A stretch of 64,000 nucleotides of DNA from positions 257,617 to 321,616 of the forward strand of contig JTDE01000204.1 of NCBI GenBank assembly GCA_014338405.1, given 5' to 3'. Shown one piece after another: positions 32,295-43,765 of this stretch. The position numbers and the translations under genes are program-made. The DNA is from Paragonimus skrjabini miyazakii. Taxonomy: Eukaryota > Platyhelminthes > Trematoda > Plagiorchiida > Troglotrematidae. How positions within the stretch are numbered: the stretch's first letter is position 1; every line of letters begins with the position of its first letter. The notes beneath the pieces are model-generated. The model was not told the DNA's origin, did no database searches, and saw nothing but the letters and a program-made list of their open reading frames with translations.

Positions 32295-32724
32295 CTAAAA
32301 ATAGATGAAACGAAAGATCAAACGCATGAGCTGAGCATGGGCAAAATAGTATAGACATCTGTGTAACGGAAATCTCTGACCGGACAGTTCATACTGACCT
32401 AATTATTGATTTCATATCATCACATCATCGTTAGTGACGCTTATTTCAAAGGCACTTAGTAGCTGGTAGATATTATCATTAGATTAAAACCTAAGTACAC
32501 ACGTTCGTGCTAACTGTTCATCTTTAGTGAATGAGAAATCTCTATTTGACTTGGTGGACTGGACTGTCTACAAGTTCTGAGTTGTTCATTATCAATCTAT
32601 AATGCTTGAATATGTACATATTATATAATATGATATAAAACTAGTAACATACAACTCATTACCTCCTTTTTTGCAGATGGCAATAACAACGCAGTGGATA
32701 AGTTTATAACGCTTAGCCGAATAG

Positions 32725-33034
32725 CTAGCGGCATTCACAGTGAGTCTTGCTGAAGAACACATTGCTTGGTATCTTGATGATAGAAAAAGCTAGAACACAA
32801 CTGTAAGATAGTGGCCATCTGAGTAAGTAGTACTCGACACACACAGCGTACTGAAGAGTTTCTTCCGGCTTGTTCTTGTGATAGGTAACGCCAATAAACC
32901 AACCAAATAAGCTGTCAACAGAATACCTATTTCTGACGCATTCTATCGGATAAAAGTGACTATGACTCCGCGCAAATCTTATGTAGTTGTACCGTGCGAT
33001 GTAATCTATAGGTTGCCAGTGAGCACTGGAATTA
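32725..33034 (-). CDS. candidate terminal exon, unrecognised protein
   Basis: A strong acceptor (CAGATTTTTTCAG) opens an uninterrupted 310-nt frame ending at TAG at 32,725. The peptide is rich in aromatic residues: HWQPIDYIARYNYIRFARSH, SLFGWFIGVTYHKNKPEETL, YYLLRWPLSYSCVLAFSII. It enters needing one base. I recognise no family. It could be the last exon of a gene lying upstream, or an internal exon using a donor inside it. It ends about 430 bases before the claudin-like first exon on the same strand. No polyadenylation signal is obvious right after the stop. Confidence 0.38.
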
Positions 33035-33469
33035 CTGAAAAAATCTGACGAATATCTGACCACGACTGACCTGCTTACAGGTTTCTACTTATGTGCAAAC
33101 AGTCACGATTCCAGAGTAGCCTGAAGCCCAAAGACACACCTGTCTATATTGTGTTGTCCGATGACTTAAAGGCATCGGCGCAAATTGTGGCACCTAACTA
33201 GCTACATTGAGCCTGATAACTACTCTAGTAGGTCCACTAAACCACTTACCAGAGATGTTACAATTACTAACGTACGATTGTTCCAACCGGTTCTTAACAA
33301 AGTGGTGGCCGGCTGTAGTGGTTGACCTCAGGCAAAACGAAAGTCGGTCATTGTTGGTTGGGTGTGACAGAAGAAAAAACCGCATTGTTATTTGCAGACT
33401 TTTTGTTTGATTAACCTGTTTTGGTAGATCACAAAACGTCAACGGTCCTAATGATACAAAGTTTATATA

Positions 33470-33640
33470 GATTGAACATCATCCACAATTGGTCGCAGCC
33501 GTCGCATTCACATAGACTTTCCACTCGGTCCTTTTTCGAAAGGGGCCGACTGGAAAGTCCATGTCATTGCGACAGCTGCGATCAGTTGTGGGTGATGTTC
33601 AATCTACAAAAAACCAAAATCCCCTACTACTCATCAAGAA
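33470..33640. mobile_element. compact fold-back of the SINE-tail family (copy A)
   Basis: Two 67-base inverted arms (33,470-33,604) meet at TTCGAA. The outer ends read GATTGAACATCATCCACAAT and its mirror, GTTGTGGGTGATGTTCAATC. A further 35 bases (to about 33,640) match the flank of copies at 48.8 and 59.5 kb. It contains no tRNA-like head, so it is two inverted tails of the element seen complete at 48,871-49,484. Confidence 0.85.
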
Positions 33641-33734
33641 ACAAAGTTTATCCTGTTATACACTCATCAACTATGTTGCATAACTATTTGTCGATTGAGA
33701 TTTTGATTCAATCATAATGTAGCGAAAAGGCGTC

Positions 33735-34060
33735 CAATAAAGCACAATCAACAACGCGTGCGCTTGCGCTTATGAGTCAGGATTCTACTCCACAACACCC
33801 CGAGGTTTTCGCTCACACGTCGTGTGCGCTTCTGCGTGGGTTATGTGGGTGATTGGCGCTTTCTATCCGAGGGTTTTCCGCCTGCCAATCTTCATCCGTT
33901 GGTCCGATTCCGTTGAGCAATGGCTAGTCCGGTCGCTCGTGTTGTCCTCCATCCGATCGTTGAGGATTTGTGGACGTGCCTCCCCTCGCGTTGAGGCATT
34001 CCGCCGAGTGTTTGATTACTCGCCCCTCCGGTCTGACGATCCACCACAATAATGCACTCA
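33735..34060. other. G+C-rich patch, possible coding or repeat origin
   Basis: Composition changes sharply from the A+T-rich surroundings, with many CG dinucleotides (for example CGTGCGCTTGCGCTT). A plus-strand frame at 33,822-34,052 stays open for 76 codons, and an ATG frame starts at about 33,772, but neither resembles a known protein. It could be a CpG-type regulatory segment, a small repeat next to fold-back A, or transferred DNA. Confidence 0.4.
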
Positions 34061-35780
34061 TCTAACTTTCACGGCACGAAGTCTAATTGTGCACACTGAC
34101 CGTTCTATTTCGTCCCAGTTTTATCCGATACCGGGCAAATACGGTCATTAATCCTTTACGCATAAGTGAACCTAAGCGTGTTATACGACTGATAACTGGG
34201 ACTCAAGGGAACATGGGTTACAGTAGCATACTAGATAAGACGTACTGCATCACTGACAGTCATTAAGGTTATTAGACTGAAATGGCGGTCGCCGATAGGC
34301 CTAGAGGAGGTATCTTTCTAACTTAGTCTGTGGTTTTCAAAGTAATTGTCGATTGACAGTTGCGCTTGCGACTGTTGCTTCGATTACAGGAAGTGAAAAT
34401 CACAGTAGCAATGGAAATAATTAGTTCGTATCACACATCGCTCATCAGTTCGCGTTTGTCATACCACTGGTTTATATCCCATACGACAAGGTGTCAAACC
34501 CGTCGCCTGTTAAAGAAGTTACCGGTAATTTTTCCGAAGTGAGTGGGTCTTAGAACTCCATACATCGGGTATATGGAAACGGTAGGCTAGACGCACAAAG
34601 ACATCCATTGAATATTCATAAAACCACCCTTAAACACTTAAAGAAGCGTGGGCCAACCACGAACGACTGATCCCATTCAGCCTATGAGAAGAGGACACGT
34701 AATAGCTAAGGAAAGTTGATAGATACGTCGTTTCGGCTTCCGTTACCTATACACAGCAATCCCTACTTCCATCCTGTCTGGTCTATGCGACCTTGTAAAA
34801 CAAATCTTCAAATTGAGCTAGCCAGAAGGCTTATCTGAATGAGAGGGCTCTGATTAATTGTGGACTGTGCTCAATTTGAAATAACCTTTAACAATCAGAA
34901 CTACTTGCTGTCACGATAAATAGTATTCGCGATTAGTGGCAGTATAATGCTATAAAAATCGAAGGTAAAATGTTGGTTTAACTTGATAAACTAGCGCAAG
35001 TATAGTAAGTTGACAATAACAATTAAGTCAATATCAATACTAAGGGTGGAAGGAAGGTGGTCACTTTTCGTAGATATAGTTAATAAAATAAATGGATCAC
35101 CATAGTTTCACGAATTGAACTAACTTTGACAACACCCATTGATAAAAGCTTATTATGAAAGCCTCTAGAAATTGTACTAGGATGACAATTTGACTGTAGG
35201 CATACAGCTGTATAAATGTAAACAATTTTGCCGCGATGTTTATTTTTTGCACTCATTCCTCAACTCAATGGATAAAATTCTCAAAACGTGATACACTTGA
35301 ACTGCCAGTGTACGATAAGCATACCTTTCACTTCACATGTGAAAGTTCACAATGAAGGCAAAGTCATTGCTCAATTCAAGATGATAAACAGTTTACAGAT
35401 AAATAAGATATTGTCGCTTCAAATCGGATTGGTGGTTTTCGTGATACAGTAATCTATGCCGAAAGACATCAGTGCAAATATATCAACACAAATGGGTTTC
35501 ACCTGTGTGCAACTTACCTGACAAAAGTCGGATGAGTAGCAGTAGATGAGTACTGTGTAACCCTACCTAATCAACTGCTTACAGTTCTGACTGCTCAAAT
35601 CTAGCCACCTGACGTAACCAGAACCATATTCGGTTTTGACTATACTAATTGGGTGATTGACTCACTGAACTTTTGGCCTAAGGTTTGTATTGTCTTGCCT
35701 CACTACGGTTCTCTCATTGCATTCTTCACGACAGAAAGCGCTGCCTCCTCCCGGAGTCTGCGTATTGTACATTGATGTAC
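34061..35780. other. non-coding stretch
   Basis: No gene, repeat or structured element recognised. Confidence 0.4.
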
Positions 35781-35899
35781 CTGCAAGATCATACGATATC
35801 GCGGCTTGTCCTCTAAGCCGCCTTGCCCTCAAATTTCGTCGAAATTCACCAAGTGTTGTCCATGGGTTAGGCCAATAAAAGTTTTCAAACACAGTGCAA
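35781..35899 (-). CDS. candidate internal exon, unrecognised protein
   Basis: On the minus strand a good donor (GCAG followed by GTACAT) ends an open 119-nt segment after a weak acceptor (TGACCCAG). It encodes ENFYWPNPWTTLGEFRRNLR then ARRLRGQAAISYDLA, an Arg- and Trp-containing peptide with coding-like composition. The protein is unrecognised. The acceptor lacks a long pyrimidine tract, and the opposite strand is also open, so the call is tentative. Confidence 0.28.
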
Positions 35900-38319
35900 C
35901 TGGGTCATCAATTTCTAGGCGATATGACACTCAGCAAATTTCGAAGTAGGCCCAAAAAATCTCTTGTTAATAAACAGACCCATATGTCCAATCTGACTAT
36001 CTAACTAATCATTAATCAATAAACACGGATTAATCATTCGGAAAACCATATTTCATGCTTAGGCTGCATTTTCGCACTTTTTTCCCGTGGTTTCAAAACA
36101 CTTATATGAATGCACTCACACTTTTCAAAATATTGCTTCATATAATTTTGTACGATATTTAGAATAGAAAATCATGTACGTACCGATTTCAAAATGATAA
36201 GCTATCAGACGAGAAGAATGAAATTAATCAGTAGACACAGATTATATTGTGTTGAATGAGAAATGCAAACAGTGTGTGTGTGATACGAAAACGCAGACAG
36301 GTAAGTTATCACACTCCATCTCCTACTCAAAGTATCACGTGGCTGCACACACACTCAGAGATGTACCTAGTCGGCTAAAGCAAAATTCAGCAACTCAGCG
36401 TGGCCAAAGTCGGAGTGGTATGTATTGTGGATCTTTAGGTGACCTACACACTGTTTTTGGTTATCTTATTGGTGCGTTCGATTCATACGGAACTCCTAAA
36501 GTACCAACTACATTACAATGGCTTCCGTTTGAAAAATGTGCAAGACGCGTTACTCTCAATCAGTTTGTTAGTACTATGAAGTCTCCCCCATGAAATATAT
36601 TGTAATGTAGAAGAACATGTGACGAACGACTGCGAATTGCATAGGTTTGGTGACGAGCAGCTGGAAATCGTGCGTGCTCTAATACAGTGCGCCAACTAGA
36701 TATGTTACTGTTTGAAGACTGAAGTAATATCCAATTGTGGTGTCATAACAGCTGTGAAATAAACTGTGTCGCTAAGCAACAAGCAGGTGAAATGAAATTC
36801 TCAACGCTGAAAATGTACTCAGTTGAGCCGATACTGTGCTTGAGATTAGGTTTATGTTCCTTACGCTGAACTAATTGAAGAAAACTTGATAGGTAAACAG
36901 ATAAGACGAGACATTTAAAAAAAATAGTATAAACTTGAAAGAAACGCTTTGTTTTACAAAACGAAATCCACGGGCATCTACTGATTGACATTTTCTGTGT
37001 GAGGTAGAACTGTGTATTCTGTTCATGACTAGTCAGACGGATGTACGAATTGAACTATCAAAGTAGTCGAAAAATGTACACAAAGCCTATGAAAAACAAA
37101 TACGTGAAAGTTGGCTAATTAAAACTGTTTTGCTCATGAACTGTTATTTCGCTCAAATGTGTTTGCATTAACTACATCACTGACACATATGTCATCAAAA
37201 TCAATCCAAGAAATAAGCAGGCTTTATGCGTCTTACATTCCTCCCCCAAAGCTGTAGGTTTTGCTTTGTATTATTAACTTATACACTGCCACCGCAACGT
37301 AACAAATCTAAAGTTCCTTACTCATATGTATTCTTATCGTGCGATAGAGCTAGCCTTAGAAGGATTGAAACAACCATTATCTTCCATACGATTGCAATTG
37401 CATGCACGGCATTTCGTTGCCAATGATGTATCGAATAGTATTTAGAAAGTTGTTAATAATCAAACGTTACTACTACCTAGTCACAATGTTCTCTGTCCAG
37501 CTAAGCATCTTGAAGTTATCACTTGAAAAATAATCCCTAGTTGTAAGTTCCACTTGCTCTACGGTCTGCTGGTTATAACTGTGAGGCCGAGGTGATGACC
37601 ATAACTCCTTGGATTTCACACGACGTGCAACAGGATTATCCTATCAAAAAACGTGTTTTTCACAATACAAATTTTAATCAGTACCTTGGCAACTAAACTA
37701 TTGGGGATATTTTTATGTACACAACAGATACGAGAGTATTTTGAATCTCCAAAAGTTTACGACAAAGCCTGAGTTACCAAAAGCTCACTGTTGGGCACAA
37801 ACTGCATCAGCTTATCTGAAGTTACTCGCTGAAGCTGCGGCCTCATGTAAGTCGCTTGAACTGTAAACAGTATTTTTTCAACGTTCGGGGATGTTCATTA
37901 TATAAAACAACCCGAATGTATCGGTCATAACAGCTTCACTTGTAGAAGAAAATGAGAGAATAGTTAGTGTGTGCATTCGTAACGCCTCCTCTAACTTCTA
38001 GTCCGCTTGGCCATCTAGAAAGCCCTAACGCGGCATACGACTTCTAGCATCGGTGAAAGCGTATAAATGCCTGTTGAATTTGCTCACTTATATGATTGGA
38101 CTCTTCTGAGTTATACTTCACTCTCTAATCTACTTCTCTCTGGTTTCATAACCTTATTATCCATACCAGTTAGCAGGAAGTATTTTCGCACAAATTTTCA
38201 TTAATTTAGTCTATGCTATGCTACCATTTCCTAATGTGCATTCTTACTCTAATCCGTACAACCGCATTAATTACACGAAGTACAACCTGAAAATTTACGC
38301 ACTGGTGAGTATGGCTACG
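35900..38319. other. non-coding stretch
   Basis: A 114-codon plus frame at 36,249-36,593 has no motif or clear splice sites. The rest contains only short frames. Confidence 0.4.
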
Positions 38320-39215
38320 AGTGAAGAATTAACAAATCAATTATGGCCAGACACTAATCGGCACCGAACCTTTCGGATAAAAGCTTCAACGCTTTGTCTA
38401 GTATGCCACCAGTACAAATCCAGTAGGTTCGGTTTGCCAGAAAGCGTGTCAAGTTCTGTTTCTGCTTCATTGTAAAGAAGCTGCGGCAATCAGTATGCTG
38501 GCCATTTTATGTCCGCTTCCTAGGTTTGCCTCGTTGAATCAATCCATGTGGACGCTCCAACAGTGGAACATCAGGAAAAGCCAACCTTCCGTCCTCAGTG
38601 AAATTCCGCTTCTCGTGAGTTGAGTTTGTTAGCTATAACAGAGAATCAGCGTAATTATTGCCTTAAACAATAGAAAAACTATCATCTATATATGGTTTGT
38701 GCAATACGCATAGTTCTGTCAGTCCTGCCGGATTTGTTTATTCCATCGTTCTCTCAAAATTGCCCGCCAACAATGAGCCTAATGCCGAGCCCTTTGCGTC
38801 CTCATTATTTTGGCAGCAGACTTTCTCATCGGACTGAAGCTAGATATCTTACGTGCTTGCCAACAGAAGCCGTCTGAGTTGCTTATCCGGCTTTCCAAAT
38901 TTCATATCATTTGAGTGAAGGTAATCAAGCATAAAATCAATTGTTTCTCTGTGTGACACGTTCATAAACAGCGAAGACACGTCCAATGATAATCTTTTAT
39001 TATGAACAGTCTGATCTGCAAAAGATTCAACGAACTAGAACTTATCCCTGTGGTCGTATACATCTAGCCTGTTGTGGAGTGGTTCCAAAATTTTACCCAA
39101 CTGTTGCACCAATGCATCATACGGCGAATTCGTCATTCATGAAATTGGGCTTAAGTGCGCGCCATCTTTAGGAATTTTGGATAAGCCACTGAGTCTTGGT
39201 ACAACTGAGTCCGTT
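38320..39215 (-). pseudogene. Penelope-like element reverse transcriptase, several stops
   Basis: On the minus strand the PLE reverse transcriptase can be followed in order. The GLSKIPKDGA motif (about 39,150-39,200) matches the PLE GLPKTHK block. MTNSPYDALVQQLGKILEPL follows, then RLSLDVSSLFMNVSHRETID, GSALGSLLAG, catalytic YIDD at 38,681-38,692, and the connector (EDGRLAFPDV, IQRGK.RKRT, NLTRFLANRTYWICT). At least four stops interrupt it and the endonuclease is missing. Its 5' end abuts an oppositely oriented PLE 3' tail (39,221-39,375), again giving the inverted-end arrangement. It is older than the 27-kb copy. Confidence 0.85.
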
Positions 39216-39220
39216 GTTAA

Positions 39221-39375
39221 CCGTATTCGTAATCCCCAAATTACACTAGATTCGCACTGTATTAGTTTCCACGAGATCCTCACTTGACAGGTAGTTTTAA
39301 TCTTATTGTGCTTTATTTGTTCCGATGATGACACACCGAAAACGAGCTTGTTTGCTATATCTTGACTTCTGATAG
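39221..39375 (+). mobile_element. inverted PLE 3' tail at the 5' end of the 38-39 kb copy
   Basis: This is similar to the 1,726-1,890 tail in the same plus orientation (shared TTAG/ATTCGCACTGTATTA and ACACACCGAAAACG blocks), while the adjoining reverse transcriptase reads minus. It therefore acts as an inverted terminal repeat at the upstream end. A hammerhead-like core lies at 39,321-39,355. Confidence 0.75.
39321..39355 (+). ncRNA. hammerhead-like motif (family A)
   Basis: CCGATGA (one change from CTGATGA), nine bases, GAA, the AAC/GTT mini stem with six-base loop, then T and GC. It is probably inactive because of the core change and a poor stem I. Confidence 0.42.
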
Positions 39376-40621
39376 GTATATGTGTACACTTGAATAGTAG
39401 ATATCCAATACACCGATTTTCCTTCCAGCGCGCCGGAGACTAGGTAAAGTAAAACGTAGGTTGGTTTGTGCAACAATACTTCATACGCATCTTATTGGCA
39501 GAGTGGACGAGTTATTTCAATCAGTAGTTTATTTGGTTTCATAGGTACTTAGTTGTTTGCTCCGTCTATTAAGGTTTCCCCTAAAGACAGAGAGTGGATG
39601 GGTACAACAAAATCACTGCAGAACATCGAAACGAGAAAATCGTTTATTACACAGACAAACACCTGACAAGTCATAAGGTAGTCGTGGAAGGAGGACTGAG
39701 CATAACTACTGGTCTGACTGTAAAACTCAAAAGCTAAGTAAACTGACAAACGTGCAAATAATAATCACAAGAATTGACTCATCGACATAATCAAAGTGAC
39801 ACACGATATCGTACAGTCATTTCAGATACATTACTTTGTAAACTGAAAGGCTTACGACATAATTTACGGGAGTCACTGGTCATTACGAAATTTGAAGGCT
39901 TTAAAACAGTTCATTATTTAGAAATAACGAGAAACTGTTGCGAAGCTGACTGCGGTCTAAATATCAGCACATCAAGTTGATACCAAAAACGGAACACGAA
40001 GTCTTTTATTTATTGCTTTGGGAGAAAACTGTCACATATCAATCATGATAAGCCGGTACTTGTTCAGTTCGGTCATTTTAAGTAGAAAGTAAATCGAATG
40101 TGCCCGCGTTTCTATTGGTAAGAGGGGTTAGATTGATCGGGTATATAATCGGCCGGATTTGAGCCAACAAGCTAATGAGATTCAGTGTGGAAGAGGTCGG
40201 TAAGGCTAAACTGTGCAGCAAAGTTCTATAACAAACCTGTCTCTGGCAAAGAAAGATGACCGCCAGTGCCATAAATTGAAGCGGACACAGAGTCTACCAA
40301 CCAGCTTCTAATACGAAAAGATTTATTTAACAGTAAACATACATGAAACTGAGCTGGGTTTCTTGATAACAGGCACTCAATGAACGTTGATTATTGAAGT
40401 GCCAGAAAGAGTTTTACTCAATCACGAACAGTTTAGTAAAATCGAAATTGACCAGAAGCTGGCGTCTTGTGGAGGCCTCAGCCAGAATTGATGGTAGTTC
40501 TTGGTAATTACAAATTTGGTTTCGATAACCTGAGGGTGTACGGATGATACACAGACGATCTTAGAAAGAAGGTTATGCGCTTCGGAAAGGAAACGAAAAA
40601 CTGGTGGTCCCAACTGGCTTG
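39376..40621. other. non-coding stretch
   Basis: No gene recognised; only short frames. Confidence 0.4.
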
Positions 40622-40876
40622 AGGTGCATTCAGACCAGTTGGTTGGAGTGAAATTACTTTGACGGATATTGGACGGAACTTCGTGTATTGTCTTAACCCG
40701 ATGTGTATGGCTTTATTCTCAATATTAATATGGTATTTCTCGATAGAGGTCAATTTCCACCAAGAAGATGTTGCCATAATTGTGCTGACCGTCGCCACGG
40801 TGGCTTTTGAACTTTGCCTCTTGTTTTGCAGTGGTTTGACTGTTGCCTGTTGGGCTTTTGACCAGAAGTCTTGATC
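40622..40876 (+). CDS. candidate terminal exon of a multi-pass membrane protein
   Basis: The plus frame stays open from about 40,622 to a TGA at 40,876. It encodes two hydrophobic segments separated by a short acidic loop: NPMCMALFSILIWYFSIEV, then NFHQED, then VAIIVLTVATVAFELCLLFC and SGLTVACWAF. This looks like two adjacent helices near the C-terminus of a small multi-pass membrane protein. The acceptor (GCATTCAG) is weak. A second strong acceptor (CCTCTTGTTTTGCAG) lies inside the frame at about 40,831. The minus strand is also open here, so the coding strand is uncertain. No family is recognised. Confidence 0.32.
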
Positions 40877-41493
40877 CTATCAAGGAAGTTTGGATCACTG
40901 ATTATACGTTCGTGTGTGCTTGTGTAGTGTAACAGTTATCATGGATTACTGCTGCTTTTGATATCAATCCAACTTGTAATCTGTTACAAAGGAGGCATAT
41001 CCATTTAAGCGGATAAAATGGCAGCTGCGAAATTGTAATTCGTGTGAATTAACAGTGGCCAGTACAAAACTGTCATCGGAGTGAGACTGGATTCGTAACA
41101 AAGAAATTTTTCTATAGTTTTAAGTAAAATAACGTAAATATTGAATGTTTACGCGGAAGTGAACGTAAGCATATTCTCAGTAAGGTCCGGCTATACTAAA
41201 GGTGTAACAGCAGCTTTCCATATTCCGACCATTTGTCAATTTGTACTTCGTTGAACAGTAGCCTCATGACAATGGCCGATTACTCAGGTTTCGAAAATAT
41301 TTTGTCATTTGAACACAACGCCATATCCAAAGTTGAATGATATCAACCGAACAGCTTTAGGGATATCAGACACTAAAATCGTTAAACCCCGGAACACTGA
41401 AAGTAATAAGCATGGCCCCATCTTGATTTGCTTATGTTTACTAGATACTGAACATATAGATGCATGTTGGATTTAGTTGTTGTCTTACACACA
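40877..41493. other. non-coding stretch
   Basis: Nothing recognised. Confidence 0.4.
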
Positions 41494-41832
41494 AAACACC
41501 AGTTCGGTTGCAGTTGCAGCAGTAAGATAAATCGGCGCATGCGTCAGAGTACGGGGGAGCAAATTCATAAGCACATATTAATAATAATCTGAAGAAACGA
41601 CTTGTTGACTGTAACAAGCCCGATCACCCTGGATTCATCGATTGCCAAACATATCTTAGCAACCGGTCACCTAGTTGGCCCTGTTACATCGCTGAAGATA
41701 CTGTTACGCAATCGTAACCCGAATGTGGTAGCGATTAGTAAGGCAGTGTTAATCAGACAACATCGGCCAGTTCTATGTGCACAGAAAGCGTTGACGCAAC
41801 CAATTTTCTTACTGTATGGTTGGTTCGTTTAG
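41494..41832 (+). pseudogene. PLE GIY-YIG endonuclease fragment
   Basis: The frame resembles the C-terminal half of the 28.0-28.4 kb endonuclease. A CSCSS stretch stands where the YIG region should be (the Tyr is lost, reading SKINRR). SSIAKHILATGHLV, LLRNRNPNVVAISKAVLIRQ and HRPVLCAQK follow. The usual LPW end is altered to LLYGW. The reverse transcriptase is absent. It belongs to the same subfamily as the 27-kb copy and is inactive. Confidence 0.8.
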
Positions 41833-43324
41833 TTGTTGTTGCTGTGAACAGCATGCACAAATTGTGCTGATTTTACGTTGGTGACTGTGTCACTGTATCC
41901 CGATAGATCAATAAAGATATATGAAGCAAAGTGGTGTTTTCCTACAAGCTTCAGTTGAAAAGTGACATAAACCAGTATTTTTCACACGAATGTCCCTATA
42001 ATGATTGTACAGTATGAACAAAAAATAAGATGACCTGTAACTAGCAGTTAACTTCACACGTCGTCTACGCCATGCTGTGACATATGGGTTCTGATGACAG
42101 GAATAGTAAACATTGAAAATATGATAGGAAACTAGTTGTCTGTTTGAAAATTGTTTCCAATACTTCCGTTTATTAATACACAAGGGTTTATGAGCCATAT
42201 TTTTACCTCACGAGTGGATGGTAATCACTTCTGTTGAAAATCCATATCAAATAAATAACATGATTGGATTACTTGGACAGAAGGGTAATGAAACACTGAT
42301 AACACATCCAGTTTGATTCCTTCGGAACGATACCCGTTACCAACCTCTCACAAAATACCTAGAGAGTAAAACCAGCAAGTGTGTTACCCACAGTGCCCTT
42401 GAACACAACTGAATAGTCTCAAGGATTCTGCGGTAATACTCGTTTCTAATAGTAATCTTTTTGGACTAAGTAGTGAGGGCTGCTTGTTGATTGTGCACTG
42501 TTACATGTGCACCTTACGTGGCAATACAGTTATCGCAGTGAAGACCTGGTTACCTTAGACAGTGGTGGTTGAAACACAAGTTGTGAAGGAACGGTTTCGG
42601 AAGATAGTTAGGAGATTACTATCCACTAACACCAAACTTTGTTTCAATCAACACTTCTCGACAACCATATGCTCTTAATAGAAGATGAAAGATTCCGCTT
42701 AAATATTCTTCATAACAAAACCAGTGCCATTCACCAATACTATGAACTATGCTGTGTTAACACAGCTAACGAAAAGCGTTGATGCTCGAGTATGTTTTAT
42801 ATATGAATATTATATTTCCATTCATCCGACTACAATACTACAATAATAATGCGTCAAACACTTACAGTTTGAGGTCATGAGTGAAGCACACTTTTTACAA
42901 AGTATTCTATGATGGATCGAATTTTACGGATGAATCCTGGCAATCAAAATGTTGTCTTTCATAAAATTGACTGCTAAATATGTTTCGGTTGCTTGTATTA
43001 TGATTACTAGCTATACGTCATAGCAGCAACAAGTAGTATGACGACAGTAACATGCATGATTCTTTTAGCGTCGCACAAACAGTAATACATGGAGAAGGAA
43101 TGCTTTTGGCTAACACACTAAAAGATACAGTAATATATGTTATATTATTATACATTAAAGACCGTAGCGCTACGGAGATTGGCATTCGTAGTTCTTAATG
43201 CGAATGTGATAATTCATCACGTAAGAAACCAGTCTAGAAACGCTACCTGAAAGTCGTAAACAAAACCTTGCGTTCAAAGTACTAACTGCACTGGTTCGTA
43301 AAATGATCGACACCTTTTCCTTTA
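41833..43324. other. non-coding stretch
   Basis: The first part may be the 3' tail of the preceding PLE fragment. No gene recognised. Confidence 0.4.
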
Positions 43325-43368
43325 ACGATTCGAATAGCCCCATGAGTTCATTAGAAGTGAAAAGGTGT

Positions 43369-43410
43369 TTTGGCGAACAGTCTGTTTTCGGCTATTCATC
43401 ATCGGGCCAA
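43369..43410 (-). ncRNA. hammerhead-like motif (family A, left end)
   Basis: On the minus strand TTGGC pairs with GCCAA (5 bp, stem I). CCGATGA replaces CTGATGA. A nine-base stem II region and GAA follow, then AACA/TGTT around GAC (stem III), then C as the cleavage base. Stems I and III are better than in other family A copies, but the single U-to-C change in the core should impair catalysis. Confidence 0.48.
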
Positions 43411-43696
43411 TTACATAACATTTTATATCATCGTGGTTGTCAAGCCATCCAAATCAAAATTCTGGCCACCGCGAAAGCGATCGGAGTTCGGTTGCGCAAT
43501 CCACAGTTGTGCACTCAGAAGAAATTTGTACAGACCCTACGGTTACCATGGCCCTCCGTTACTGACTCGACACCCCCGGTGGTCAATTCTGTCACCAATT
43601 CAACTTATCATTCACATTCTCGTGACGTTAATATGTGATTAATTGCTTTTGATTTTCGATCGCTTGATAACCATGATGATATGAAATTTTAGGTAA

Positions 43697-43737
43697 TTGG
43701 CCCGATGATGAGTAACCGAAAACAGACTGTTCGCCAA
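43697..43737 (+). ncRNA. hammerhead-like motif (family A, right end)
   Basis: Mirror of 43,369-43,410, with the same stem I (TTGGC/GCCAA), stem III and CCGATGA core variant. Confidence 0.48.
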
Positions 43738-43765
43738 AACACCTTTTCACCTTCTCCTTCATTGT

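Larger units (their letters stand above)
43325..43765 (+). mobile_element. small PLE-derived element with inverted ends
   Basis: The arms (about 43,362-43,445 and 43,662-43,757) are inverted copies of one PLE 3' tail, each with GGTGTTTTGGCGAACAG or its complement and a hammerhead-like motif. Between them is a PLE C-terminal coding piece (43,446-43,638): KILATAKAIGVRLRNPQLC, KKFVQTLRLPWP. The layout equals that of the 4.7-5.3 kb insertion, but the sequence differs enough to be a separate lineage. I could not identify target duplications. Confidence 0.75.

Noticed and set aside
36249..36593. 114-codon plus-strand ORF as a gene
   Set aside because: No recognisable domain, no consensus borders and no conserved-looking blocks; long frames of this size occur by chance in 64 kb.
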